A DNA stretch of 64,000 nucleotides, taken from positions 1 through 64,000 of the forward strand of contig JAKABW010000005.1 of NCBI GenBank assembly GCA_021796535.1. Direction: 5' to 3'. The notes below the pieces were generated by a model that was given only the letters and a program-made list of their open reading frames with translations, made no database searches and was not told the DNA's origin. Below, piece after piece: positions 27,370-36,031 of the stretch (the stretch's first letter is position 1; every line of letters begins with the position of its first letter). This stretch comes from Actinomycetes bacterium (GTDB lineage: Bacteria; Actinomycetota; Acidimicrobiia; Acidimicrobiales; Bog-793). A program made the position numbers and the translations under genes.

Positions 27370-28680
27370 GTGGATAACATCAATTACACAACTAATACAA
27401 TAAAAGACGGCGCCGATCCCAAATTGCCGTCAGACGACGGCAATTTACTTGATGTAGAAAGCATTAAACAAGACTTCCCGATTCTTACCCGTGAAACGGC
27501 AGGCGGACGCATCCGCTATCTCGACTCCGCTTCATCTTCTCAAAAACCCGTACAAGTCATTCAGGCAATGGATGATTACTATCGCTCAACGCACGCCAAC
27601 GTCCACAGAGGCGTCTACAGAATTGCCGAAGAGGCCACGCACCTGTACGAAAGTGCCAGAGTAGCCGCCGGCAGACTCATCGGCGCCTCCCATCCCGGAC
27701 AGGAAATAGTCTTCACCAAGAACGTCACGGAGGCCATCAATCTGGTGGCCTATACATGGGGCAGGGCCAACCTCTCAAGAGGCGACGTTGTGCTCCTGAG
27801 CGAAATCGAGCACCACGCCAACTTCGTGCCTTGGCTGATGTTGGCCGAAGAAAAAGGGGTTGAACTGCGCTACATCCCCATGGGCAAAGATTACAATCTG
27901 GATTTGACCAATATTGAGCGGCTCGCCGACGGGGCAAAGCTGATGGCGGTCACCGCGGCGTCCAACGTACTGGGCTCCATAACAAACCTCCGGACGGTCT
28001 CTGCGGTCGCAAAAGCCGCGGGCGCCCGCCTTTTGGTGGACGGAGCGCAATTCGTGCCTCACAGACTTACTGACGTCAAAAGCATCGACGCCGACTTTTA
28101 CGGCTACACCGGGCACAAACTGCTCGGCCCGACCGGCATCGGCATACTTTATGCGAAAAGAGAGCTCTTGGAAGAGATGCCGCCTTTCTTGGGAGGCGGG
28201 GAGATGATCGCCGACGTGCGTCTGGACGGTTTTTCGACCACGGAAATACCGTGGAAATTCGAAGCGGGTACGCCTCCCATTGCCGAAGCCGTCGGCTTGC
28301 ATGCCGCCATTGACTACCTGGGAAAAGTGGGAATCGACAAAATAGCCAAACACGAAAGAGCTCTCACCGCCTACGCCGTCAATAAGCTGGAGGATCATTT
28401 CGGGAAAGACATAACGGTTTTTGGCCCCAAAACGGGGAGCGACGGCGACAGAGCAGGAGTCGTCTCTTTCAAGTTTGCCGACATTCACCCCCACGACGTG
28501 GCACAGGTATTAAATGAATACGACGTATGCGTGCGCGCCGGCCACCACTGCGCCAAGCCGCTCATGAGATGCCTGCAAGTACCAGCCACGACCAGAGCAT
28601 CATTTTATCTTTACAACGACGAACAAGACGTTGACGCTTTGATTCACGCTCTCGATCAAGTGAAAAAAATGTTCGGATAG
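27370..28680 (+). CDS. sufS: Cysteine desulfurase SufS
   Basis: 436 aa class V aminotransferase-fold PLP enzyme that takes sulfur from cysteine. DSASSSQKPVQVI near the N-terminus, EIEHHANFVPW (His stacking on PLP), LVDGAQFVPH (Asp), YGYTGHKLLGPTG (PLP Lys) and the catalytic Cys in VRAGHHCAKPLM are present. GTG start with AGGTG five bases upstream. The first 30 residues are a non-conserved extension. It pairs with SufU downstream, the typical Gram-positive sulfur-transfer pair. Confidence 0.96.
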   Translation: MDNINYTTNTIKDGADPKLPSDDGNLLDVESIKQDFPILTRETAGGRIRYLDSASSSQKPVQVIQAMDDYYRSTHANVHRGVYRIAEEATHLYESARVAAGRLIGASHPGQEIVFTKNVTEAINLVAYTWGRANLSRGDVVLLSEIEHHANFVPWLMLAEEKGVELRYIPMGKDYNLDLTNIERLADGAKLMAVTAASNVLGSITNLRTVSAVAKAAGARLLVDGAQFVPHRLTDVKSIDADFYGYTGHKLLGPTGIGILYAKRELLEEMPPFLGGGEMIADVRLDGFSTTEIPWKFEAGTPPIAEAVGLHAAIDYLGKVGIDKIAKHERALTAYAVNKLEDHFGKDITVFGPKTGSDGDRAGVVSFKFADIHPHDVAQVLNEYDVCVRAGHHCAKPLMRCLQVPATTRASFYLYNDEQDVDALIHALDQVKKMFG

Positions 28681-28722
28681 AGATAGGATATACTAAAGAA
28701 ATCAATGATGATGGGAGTTTGA

Positions 28723-29223
28723 ATGTCCGCCCTGGAAGACCTGTACAGAGAAATTATACTTGATCACTACCGCTCGCCGAGAAACAGAGGGGAACTGGAA
28801 TCCCCCCCTGCCGTCAAAGCCGAAGGCTTCAATCCTCTTTGCGGTGATGAAGTCATCATTTATCTTTCGACCAAAAACGGCGTGATTGAAGACATAAAAA
28901 TCAGCGGTCAGGGGTGTTCGATAAGTCAATCTTCGGCTTCCATGATGTCGGCAGCGGTAAGAGGCAAGTCTTTTGAACAGGTCAGGGAACTTATCGATTA
29001 CTTCAAACAAATGATGTCCATACACGAATCCCACCTTGACCAAAGCTCAGGTCAGGAAAGCGAAAACACGGAGATCACCGAAAAGCAGCTGGATCTGGAC
29101 AATATCGGCGAACTGGCCGCTCTTCAGGGAGTTGTCAAATTCCCGGTCCGCATAAAATGTGCCACTTTGGCTTGGAATACACTGGCTCAGGGCCTTGACG
29201 AATCAGAAAGCACCAAACAATAA
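28723..29223 (+). CDS. sufU: SufU zinc-dependent sulfurtransferase
   Basis: 166 aa. EDLYREIILDHYRSPRNRG is the family N-terminus. Zinc/sulfur ligands are Cys in NPLCGDEV (with the Asp), Cys in GQGCSISQSSASMM and Cys in RIKCATLAW. The insertion between the second and third Cys that distinguishes SufU from IscU is present (about residues 90-130). It accepts persulfide from SufS. It ends the suf cluster. Confidence 0.93.
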   Translation: MSALEDLYREIILDHYRSPRNRGELESPPAVKAEGFNPLCGDEVIIYLSTKNGVIEDIKISGQGCSISQSSASMMSAAVRGKSFEQVRELIDYFKQMMSIHESHLDQSSGQESENTEITEKQLDLDNIGELAALQGVVKFPVRIKCATLAWNTLAQGLDESESTKQ

Positions 29224-29563
29224 CCTCGGTTGCTGCAAAAAACCGCAAAGGCGCGTGGTCGGCAGCGGGCTAAGGGTTGTCGCATCGGACCTATTGGCGA
29301 TCCCGTTGCCGAAAGATTTCGCTAAAAATGCCGCAAAAAGTTTCTGCCTTAGTCCGCTTCATCAAAAACCAAAAAAACCCAAACAGTAAATTCTGTGAAA
29401 AAATTATGTCGTAAATACATGTATAACCAAGACGTGCCAATGCGGACGCTGTATCGGCGACGACCTTCGTTATCAACTTATTAACAGCAGCGAAAACTCC
29501 CCGAAAAGACGCTTGCATATGCTAGATTTGACTAGTCCTGTAAGATAAAAAGCTTGGAAGACA
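29224..29563. other. Non-coding stretch between sufU and the membrane-protein pair
   Basis: About 340 bases without a supported gene; the minus-strand ORF at 29291-29518 has no recognisable feature. The right half is AT-rich and should carry the promoter of the membrane-protein pair. I see no strong terminator. Confidence 0.45.
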
Positions 29564-31435
29564 TTGTCTATAAACATCTTTGACATAATAAAAACTAAGT
29601 CCATAAGTCTTCTCAAAAGTAGACTTTTATGGCCTGTACTTGTATATTTTTTGTTATCTGCCCTTGCCTATTGGCCGGTACAACCTTTGAGTTCTACCCA
29701 TGTGGTGACTTGCGGATGTTATGACATAGCCGAGCAAGCTTGGTTTCTGGCCTGGACACCTCATGCCATTTTGAACGGGATGAATCCATTTTTTACCCAT
29801 GCCCTGAATTATCCCTATGGGGCAAATCTGGCGTCCAATACCACCATGCCGTTGCTCTCCATACTTGTTTCTCCGATCACTTTGCTGCTTGGCCCCATAT
29901 CTTCGTTTAACTTACTGATCAGACTGGCTTTTGCTCTGAGTGCCACTTCGATGTTTTTTGTCCTCAGGCGTTATGTAAAATACGATGCCCTTTGTTTTAT
30001 CGGAGGACTGCTCTACGGTTTTTCCCCTTATATGATCGCCCAAAGTGCCCTCCATTTGAATTTGGCATTTGTGGCTTTGTTCCCACCGATCATTGTCGCC
30101 TTGGACAATCTTTTCATAAGACAGACCAATACTCCGAGACGCGACGGATTGGTACTAGGTCTTTTGGTAACGGCTCAGTACTTTATCTCTTCTGAGTTGG
30201 TGGCCGATCTTGTTTTGCTGTGTGCAATAGCCGTCGTTATTTTGGCGGTATTCAATCCGAGAAAAGCAAAAGAGAGATTTTTTTACTCTCTTTACGGCAT
30301 CTTTTGGTCAGCTGTGCCACTGGTGCTGATAGCCGGATACCCGATTGTCTTTTCTTTCAAAGGACCGGAACATGTGGCTGCGCTTCCCACGCTGAAAAAC
30401 GGAAATAAATTCATATCCGCCGACCTCCTCAGTCCCATCGTTCCCACATCCCATCAGCTGATAGGCTCGGCGACTTCCAAGCTGACGGGCGACTCCTTTA
30501 TCATGAGTCCCGGAGAAAACGGTGCCTACGTCGGCATCCCGCTTATTCTGGTGACAGGTTTTATCCTGACTTACCTCCGCAAGAATAGGGCAATCCGTTA
30601 CCTCGGAGCGATGGCCGTTGTGTCTTTTATCATCTCTCTCGGTCCTCAGCTTTATCTGGACGACACGGACCAAAATATTGCCCTGCCTTTTACCTTCCTG
30701 GAAAAAATAAAAACCCTCTCTTTGGAAGTTCCTTCCCGCTACATGCTGTTTGCCTATCTGTGCCTGGCAATGCTTTTAGCCGTGGGCCTCGCCGAAATCT
30801 ACGAAAAAGTCCGGGGACACTTGGAGAAGAAAACACCTTCTTTGCCCGCCGGAAAGCTCAAAGCGTCTCTTTTGGTCTCCCTAATAGCCATCCTGGCACT
30901 TGTGCCTCTTTTGCCCGCCCTGCCTCACAAAGAAGCAAAAGTCAATATCCCCAAATACTTTTTCACGAGTCAAGTCACCAAAATCCCTTCCGGGTCCACC
31001 GTGCTGGCCTACCCTTATCCGATGTTCACCACAAACTATGCCATGATGTGGCAGATACAGAGCAGTTTCAGATTTAATCTCTTGGGCGGCTACGTGTTCA
31101 CGCCGATTCAGACAAACGGTCCCTCGAACGCGGGCCTGGGAGGCGGAAATTTGCCGTGGACTCTCAATCCGGCATTGGTGGAGATCATGTTCGAGGAAGG
31201 TTACGGAGGCGTCCCGCACGGCGTCGCACCGCCGCCACCTCTCCCGTGGGCATTTGACCAGGTAAGCGAATTTTTCGCCAAATACAAAGTTTCGACGCTA
31301 CTGGTGAAACCCATGGGAGCCGATCCGCATCTGGTAGTCAGTTTTTTCACCCACATGTTTGGCAAACCCGATAAGTTTGGGAAAATGGATATTTGGTACA
31401 ACGTGGACACAAGAAAAATATTGCCTCAGTCATGA
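29564..31435 (+). CDS. Large multi-pass membrane protein, GT-C-like, copy 1
   Basis: 623 aa from a TTG; GGAAG is only three bases upstream, so a nearby alternative start is possible. About 10-12 hydrophobic segments fill residues 15-440. The first periplasmic loop carries CGCYDIAEQAWFLAW and then NPFFTHALNYPYGAN, reminiscent of the first-loop acidic motif of GT-C glycosyltransferases or YfhO-like proteins. A soluble C-terminal part (about 460-623) follows. The role is probably glycan or lipid modification at the envelope; the substrate is unknown. The stop overlaps the ATG of copy 2 (ATGA). The 5' 792 bp are identical to copy 2, while the C-terminal part differs. Confidence 0.65.
   Translation: MSINIFDIIKTKSISLLKSRLLWPVLVYFLLSALAYWPVQPLSSTHVVTCGCYDIAEQAWFLAWTPHAILNGMNPFFTHALNYPYGANLASNTTMPLLSILVSPITLLLGPISSFNLLIRLAFALSATSMFFVLRRYVKYDALCFIGGLLYGFSPYMIAQSALHLNLAFVALFPPIIVALDNLFIRQTNTPRRDGLVLGLLVTAQYFISSELVADLVLLCAIAVVILAVFNPRKAKERFFYSLYGIFWSAVPLVLIAGYPIVFSFKGPEHVAALPTLKNGNKFISADLLSPIVPTSHQLIGSATSKLTGDSFIMSPGENGAYVGIPLILVTGFILTYLRKNRAIRYLGAMAVVSFIISLGPQLYLDDTDQNIALPFTFLEKIKTLSLEVPSRYMLFAYLCLAMLLAVGLAEIYEKVRGHLEKKTPSLPAGKLKASLLVSLIAILALVPLLPALPHKEAKVNIPKYFFTSQVTKIPSGSTVLAYPYPMFTTNYAMMWQIQSSFRFNLLGGYVFTPIQTNGPSNAGLGGGNLPWTLNPALVEIMFEEGYGGVPHGVAPPPPLPWAFDQVSEFFAKYKVSTLLVKPMGADPHLVVSFFTHMFGKPDKFGKMDIWYNVDTRKILPQS
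29587..30378 (+). repeat. 792-bp direct repeat, copy 1
   Basis: Identical by line-by-line reading to 31437-32228 (constant offset 1850), including third codon positions. It covers the 5' part of the first membrane-protein gene. Confidence 0.9.
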
Positions 31436-33291
31436 GAATAAAAACTAAGTCCATAAGTCTTCTCAAAAGTAGACTTTTATGGCCTGTACTTGTATATTTT
31501 TTGTTATCTGCCCTTGCCTATTGGCCGGTACAACCTTTGAGTTCTACCCATGTGGTGACTTGCGGATGTTATGACATAGCCGAGCAAGCTTGGTTTCTGG
31601 CCTGGACACCTCATGCCATTTTGAACGGGATGAATCCATTTTTTACCCATGCCCTGAATTATCCCTATGGGGCAAATCTGGCGTCCAATACCACCATGCC
31701 GTTGCTCTCCATACTTGTTTCTCCGATCACTTTGCTGCTTGGCCCCATATCTTCGTTTAACTTACTGATCAGACTGGCTTTTGCTCTGAGTGCCACTTCG
31801 ATGTTTTTTGTCCTCAGGCGTTATGTAAAATACGATGCCCTTTGTTTTATCGGAGGACTGCTCTACGGTTTTTCCCCTTATATGATCGCCCAAAGTGCCC
31901 TCCATTTGAATTTGGCATTTGTGGCTTTGTTCCCACCGATCATTGTCGCCTTGGACAATCTTTTCATAAGACAGACCAATACTCCGAGACGCGACGGATT
32001 GGTACTAGGTCTTTTGGTAACGGCTCAGTACTTTATCTCTTCTGAGTTGGTGGCCGATCTTGTTTTGCTGTGTGCAATAGCCGTCGTTATTTTGGCGGTA
32101 TTCAATCCGAGAAAAGCAAAAGAGAGATTTTTTTACTCTCTTTACGGCATCTTTTGGTCAGCTGTGCCACTGGTGCTGATAGCCGGATACCCGATTGTCT
32201 TTTCTTTCAAAGGACCGGAACATGTGGCAGGATCCGCTTATTCCTCAGGAACGATGAGTGCCTTTCACACCGACCTCCTCAGTCCCATCGTTCCCACATC
32301 CCATCAGCTGATAGGCTCGGCGACTTCCAAACGAACGGCAAACCTGTTTGTCGGCGGAAGCAAATCGGAAAACGGCGCCTACGTCGGCATCCCGCTTATT
32401 CTGGTGACAGGTTTTATCCTGGCTTACCTCCGCAAGAATAGGGCAATCCGTTACCTCGGCACAATGGCCGTTGTGTCTTTTATCATCTCTCTCGGTCCTC
32501 AGCTTTATCTGGACAACACGGACCAAAACATTGCCCTGCCTTTTACCTTCCTGGAAAAAATAAAAACCCTCTCTTTGGAAGTTGTGTCCCGCTACATGCT
32601 GTTTGCCTATCTGTGCCTGGCGATACTCTTGACCGTGGGCCTCGCCGAAATCTACGAAAAAGTCCGGGGACACTTGGAGAAGAAAACGCCCTTGGTACCC
32701 GCCGGAAAGCTCAAAGCGTCTCTTTTGGTCTCGATAATAGCCGTCCTGGCACTTGTGCCTCTTTTGCCCGCCCTGCCTTACAAAGAAGCAAAAATCAATA
32801 TCCCCAAATACTTTTTCACGAGTCAAGTCAACAAAATTCCTTCCGGATCCACCGTACTGACCTACCCCTATCCGGTAATCACCACAAACTATGCCATGAT
32901 GTGGCAGATACAGAGCGGTTTCAGATTTAATCTCTTGGGCGGCTACGTGTTCACGCCATTTTTGCCGACGACACCCAATGCCAAAATCACCGGCGGAGGG
33001 TTCGGCCCCGTGATCTTCGAAGGAGGAACGGTGCCGGTAGTGCTCTTTGAGCAGGCCTATGCCGGACCGCCCAAGTCGGGCCCGAACGTTATCCCTCCGC
33101 TCCCCTGGGCGTTCGCCCAATTGAAGACCTACCTTGCCGCATACCATGTCAATGTGATTATCGCCGCCAGAGTCGGCAAAGACCCCGGATATGCCACTGT
33201 CTTTTTATCAAAAGCCCTGGAAATGAAACCTGAGCATTTCGGCAACGTCGACATCTGGTTCAACGTCGGCCGCTCGCCGTTATTGAAATAG
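31432..33291 (+). CDS. Large multi-pass membrane protein, GT-C-like, copy 2
   Basis: 619 aa from the ATG at 31432, which shares four bases with the stop of copy 1 (ATGA); the track start at 31393 lies inside copy 1. Topology is the same as copy 1. From the KTKSIS segment to about residue 266 the protein is identical, then residues around 267-300 differ strongly, the middle is about 95% identical by eye, and the last 110 residues diverge again (LPTTPNAKITGGG here against QTNGPSNAGLGGG in copy 1). The divergence pattern suggests two related specificities. No clear terminator follows. Confidence 0.65.
   Translation: MRIKTKSISLLKSRLLWPVLVYFLLSALAYWPVQPLSSTHVVTCGCYDIAEQAWFLAWTPHAILNGMNPFFTHALNYPYGANLASNTTMPLLSILVSPITLLLGPISSFNLLIRLAFALSATSMFFVLRRYVKYDALCFIGGLLYGFSPYMIAQSALHLNLAFVALFPPIIVALDNLFIRQTNTPRRDGLVLGLLVTAQYFISSELVADLVLLCAIAVVILAVFNPRKAKERFFYSLYGIFWSAVPLVLIAGYPIVFSFKGPEHVAGSAYSSGTMSAFHTDLLSPIVPTSHQLIGSATSKRTANLFVGGSKSENGAYVGIPLILVTGFILAYLRKNRAIRYLGTMAVVSFIISLGPQLYLDNTDQNIALPFTFLEKIKTLSLEVVSRYMLFAYLCLAILLTVGLAEIYEKVRGHLEKKTPLVPAGKLKASLLVSIIAVLALVPLLPALPYKEAKINIPKYFFTSQVNKIPSGSTVLTYPYPVITTNYAMMWQIQSGFRFNLLGGYVFTPFLPTTPNAKITGGGFGPVIFEGGTVPVVLFEQAYAGPPKSGPNVIPPLPWAFAQLKTYLAAYHVNVIIAARVGKDPGYATVFLSKALEMKPEHFGNVDIWFNVGRSPLLK
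31437..32228 (+). repeat. 792-bp direct repeat, copy 2
   Basis: Identical to 29587-30378. Identity stops abruptly at the CATGTGGC where the two proteins diverge. Confidence 0.9.
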
Positions 33292-33659
33292 CGGCGGACC
33301 GGTCTTCCCGAGCCGATCCCGGATGCGGGAACGGTCAGAACCGGCGAAGTAACATGTCCTCCGAAAGCCGTCTCGCCAACGAATTCTGTTTCTTCCCGCC
33401 GGTCTCGGAAAGCTCCGAGAGGAGTTCCCGGCGAAAGCCGCTCACGAAACTGGCGACAAAAGGCGGACAACGACCGGACCTGCTTCGGCCTCGGGTTCCG
33501 CCGCAACAATTTTCTGGCCACACCTCCGCCGCCTAAGTCAAATATTTCCCCCAAGATCTCCGCCGACAGGAGCGACGGATTCCCGCGGCGGGATTGTCAA
33601 AGAACGAAAAACCGGCAGTTCCCGTCGGGAATCGCACCATACCGCCCAAATAACGGATT
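33292..33659. other. Non-coding GC-rich stretch
   Basis: About 370 bases between the convergent membrane-protein pair and the TSUP gene. ORFs here are short overlapping shadows. A small hairpin, TTCCCG/CGGGAA around 33619-33632, is the only structure seen. Confidence 0.45.
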
Positions 33660-34421
33660 TTATCCGTACACCCCGTACATCATCTTTGCAAAAAGCAGGA
33701 TCAAAAAGACCGTGTACCCGTAGTTTATGTATTCTGATTTTATTTTCTTGCCCAGCATGAGCAAAGCCCCCGCGCGGGCTCCCGCGATTACGGCGAGCGA
33801 CAGAGAAGCAACAAATATCCATGAGGCATGCAGATCGCCCAAACGTCCCGCCAGGCCCGACAGGGAATTCAAAACAACCAAAAAAGAGGAGAGAGCCGCT
33901 GCTTTTTTACCCGGGTAGGAGAGAAGGAGGAGGACTGGAACCAAAAGAGATCCCCCGCCCAGTCCCACCATTGCCGAAAAAAAGGATATACCCACGACGG
34001 CAAACAACAAATAAACGAATTCCTTTTTGTCAAAGACGAGCGAACTGCTTGGGTCAGGTTTTTTTATCTTCAGGGACATCGCTGTGCGAATAGCGACAAA
34101 CAATACCGCGGCGGCAAATATCTGAATCATTGCCTTATCCGGTACATACCTCGCCGCATAGCCGCCCAGCAAAGCGGCCGACACCGCCGGAAGCGCCACT
34201 TTCAATGCAATCGGCCACTCTGTCATGGATCGTCTCGCATACGTGAATGCCGCCGTGGCCGAAGTCAGTCCGGTCAGCACAAGTGCCGTGGGTTGAGCGA
34301 CGGATTTTATGGCATAGCCAAAAAAAATCATTGCCGGAACATAAAACATCCCGCCGCCCAGACCGAGCATCGCAAAAAAAACAGAGGATACAAATATTAC
34401 CAGAACAAGCAAAAACAACAT
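33660..34421 (-). CDS. TSUP (TauE/SafE) family membrane transporter
   Basis: 253 aa from the ATG at 34421; the track ORF starts 24 codons earlier within the FmdE gene. About eight transmembrane helices. The two halves each begin with the signature loop, FFAMLGLGGGMFYVPA and FFSAMVGLGGGSLLVPVL, as in TauE/SafE sulfite/organosulfonate exporters. It should export a sulfur oxyanion or sulfonate; the substrate is not determined. It lies seven bases after the FmdE-like gene, so the two are one transcription unit behind the 35051-35088 palindrome. Confidence 0.88.
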   Translation of the reverse strand: MLFLLVLVIFVSSVFFAMLGLGGGMFYVPAMIFFGYAIKSVAQPTALVLTGLTSATAAFTYARRSMTEWPIALKVALPAVSAALLGGYAARYVPDKAMIQIFAAAVLFVAIRTAMSLKIKKPDPSSSLVFDKKEFVYLLFAVVGISFFSAMVGLGGGSLLVPVLLLLSYPGKKAAALSSFLVVLNSLSGLAGRLGDLHASWIFVASLSLAVIAGARAGALLMLGKKIKSEYINYGYTVFLILLFAKMMYGVYG

Positions 34422-34428
34422 AAAATAT

Positions 34429-35046
34429 TTATGATATAAACATTTTATTAGCACATGGTTGACAATAATCTTTTCCGTCGTAAGAAACGACATATGACGT
34501 CACGACGGCTTCTCCGCAGGATTCACATATTACGGCTTCGAATAAAGACTGCTTTTGTTGTATCGGATAGCCCTCCATGCGCTTATATGAGAACAATTCG
34601 GTGTCGCTTGCCTCCAAAACACCGTTGACAACAAAATCTATATCTTCCTGCGGCAATTGATTCGGGGGAACTTTGTTCTTTCTCATTTTGAAAAAGTTCG
34701 TTTCCATAAAACCCATCAGCACTTCGCTTCGCAGCAGGACGCGCACGGCTTTCTTGGATGAGGGCTGGATGAGGGTAAAGGCGAATTTTCCCAACGGATT
34801 TTTGGAAATGTTGTCTTTGCCGAAAGTGGTGCCGGCCGCATACTGCACGCCGTCACCGAAGCAATTGGCAAAGTGGCTGTTTCCTGTTTCCACTATTCCG
34901 AGCAGTTCGTGGTCTTTGGCTCTTTCGGTATTCAACAATTCTAAAGCCAGATACCCGGCTCTTAAACCGTAAAGGGAGGCGGGACAGCGGTGACCGTGAA
35001 AGGCAGCCAAAGATTCCAAGGTTTTTTCGTTTACATATTGCGGCAT
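34429..35046 (-). CDS. FmdE-family protein with C-terminal zinc ribbon
   Basis: 205 aa from the ATG at 35046, which has AAAGGAG six bases upstream; the longer track start lies across the palindrome. LAAFHGHRCPASLYGLRAG with the HxHxC arrangement and NCFGDGVQYAAGTTFGK are the FmdE (formylmethanofuran dehydrogenase subunit E-like) domain, and CESCGE with CQPCA at the C-terminus is a zinc ribbon. Bacterial members occur near molybdopterin and sulfur metabolism genes, but their activity is not established. Coupling to a sulfur-exporter-like gene suggests a sulfur-compound stress role; this is inference. Confidence 0.85.
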   Translation of the reverse strand: MPQYVNEKTLESLAAFHGHRCPASLYGLRAGYLALELLNTERAKDHELLGIVETGNSHFANCFGDGVQYAAGTTFGKDNISKNPLGKFAFTLIQPSSKKAVRVLLRSEVLMGFMETNFFKMRKNKVPPNQLPQEDIDFVVNGVLEASDTELFSYKRMEGYPIQQKQSLFEAVICESCGEAVVTSYVVSYDGKDYCQPCANKMFIS

Positions 35047-35050
35047 GAGG

Positions 35051-35088
35051 TACTCCTTTATATTGATAACTATCGATATAAAGGAGTA
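35051..35088 (-). promoter_or_regulatory. 38-bp near-perfect palindrome covering the FmdE ribosome site
   Basis: Two 18-base arms (TACTCCTTTATATTGATA and TATCGATATAAAGGAGTA) with one mismatch flank AC. On the minus strand the 3' arm contains the AAAGGAG ribosome site of the FmdE-like gene. As DNA it resembles an ArsR/SmtB-type operator (ATA-n-TAT core); as RNA it would fold the ribosome site into a hairpin. Confidence 0.75.
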
Positions 35089-35160
35089 TAGGATGATCTG
35101 TCGGCCTTGATGAGTGTCCAAAGACCCTAAGTGCCGCACTGATTTTGTCGGCAGATCTTT

Positions 35161-36003
35161 TTATGCCGATAGGACTTTTATCCCGTCGACATCGGGCAAC
35201 AGCAATTCCGATTTGCCGTCAAGCCCGGATTCGGCCAGCACGGCTGCTCCCTTTTCACAAACGCGCCCCGCCGTCGTTTTCTCACAGATTCCCAGTATCG
35301 CCGAACCCGCCCCCGACCAGCAGGCCGCCAACGCTCCGCCTGCCACCAATTGGGACATCAAATAATCGGCTTCCGGAAACAGCTTAGCTCTGTATCGTTG
35401 ATGCAGACGGTCTTCACAGGCTTCCTGCATAAGATTGTCGATATCGGCAAAACCGGCTATCAGCATCGCCATCCTGCCCAAGTTGAATATGGCATCCTCG
35501 CGCATAATCATTTCCGGCAAAACCGACCTGGCCTCTTTGGTGGTAAGTTCTTTGTCCGGTATGAGCAACACAAAAGCGAGCCTGTCGTCAAGGGGGAGTC
35601 TTCGCACCGCCGCGTCGCCGGCCACGGCCACCAGGCCCCCGTGAAAAGAAGCTGCGGCATTCTCACCGTGTCCTTCAAATCCTATGGCGACGGACAAGGG
35701 GTCCCGTGCTCCGCAGGCGGCGGCGACCCCGAGGGCAAGGGCAGCCGAAGATCCCAGGCCTCTGGCAAGAGGAATTTCTGAGGAGATAACAATTTCCGCG
35801 TCGGTGTGACCCAAAACCTCTCCGACCACACGCGCCGCCAAATGCGATTCGTCCGCCGGCAAATGACTTCCTTCGCCAAAAGAGAGTATGGAGAGTCTGT
35901 TGGCCGGCTTTACTTCAACTTCCATATACTTGCCCAGCGCCACGGCCAGCACGTCAAAACCGGGGCCCAGATTGGCAGACGAAGCGGGAACTCTTACTTT
36001 CAT
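35161..36003 (-). CDS. thrB: Homoserine kinase
   Basis: 280 aa from the ATG at 36003, with AGGTG seven bases upstream; a GTG three codons earlier is the alternative. GHMP-family kinase for threonine synthesis: VRVPASSANLGPGFDVLA at the N-terminus, the ATP loop IPLARGLGSSAALALG and the glycine-rich C-terminal motif ACWSGAGSAILGI. It stands apart from thrA/thrC. It is 29 bases downstream of the D,D-carboxypeptidase gene, probably in the same transcript. Confidence 0.93.
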   Translation of the reverse strand: MKVRVPASSANLGPGFDVLAVALGKYMEVEVKPANRLSILSFGEGSHLPADESHLAARVVGEVLGHTDAEIVISSEIPLARGLGSSAALALGVAAACGARDPLSVAIGFEGHGENAAASFHGGLVAVAGDAAVRRLPLDDRLAFVLLIPDKELTTKEARSVLPEMIMREDAIFNLGRMAMLIAGFADIDNLMQEACEDRLHQRYRAKLFPEADYLMSQLVAGGALAACWSGAGSAILGICEKTTAGRVCEKGAAVLAESGLDGKSELLLPDVDGIKVLSA

Positions 36004-36031
36004 ATCAAACACCTGTCTCTTGAAGCATGCG

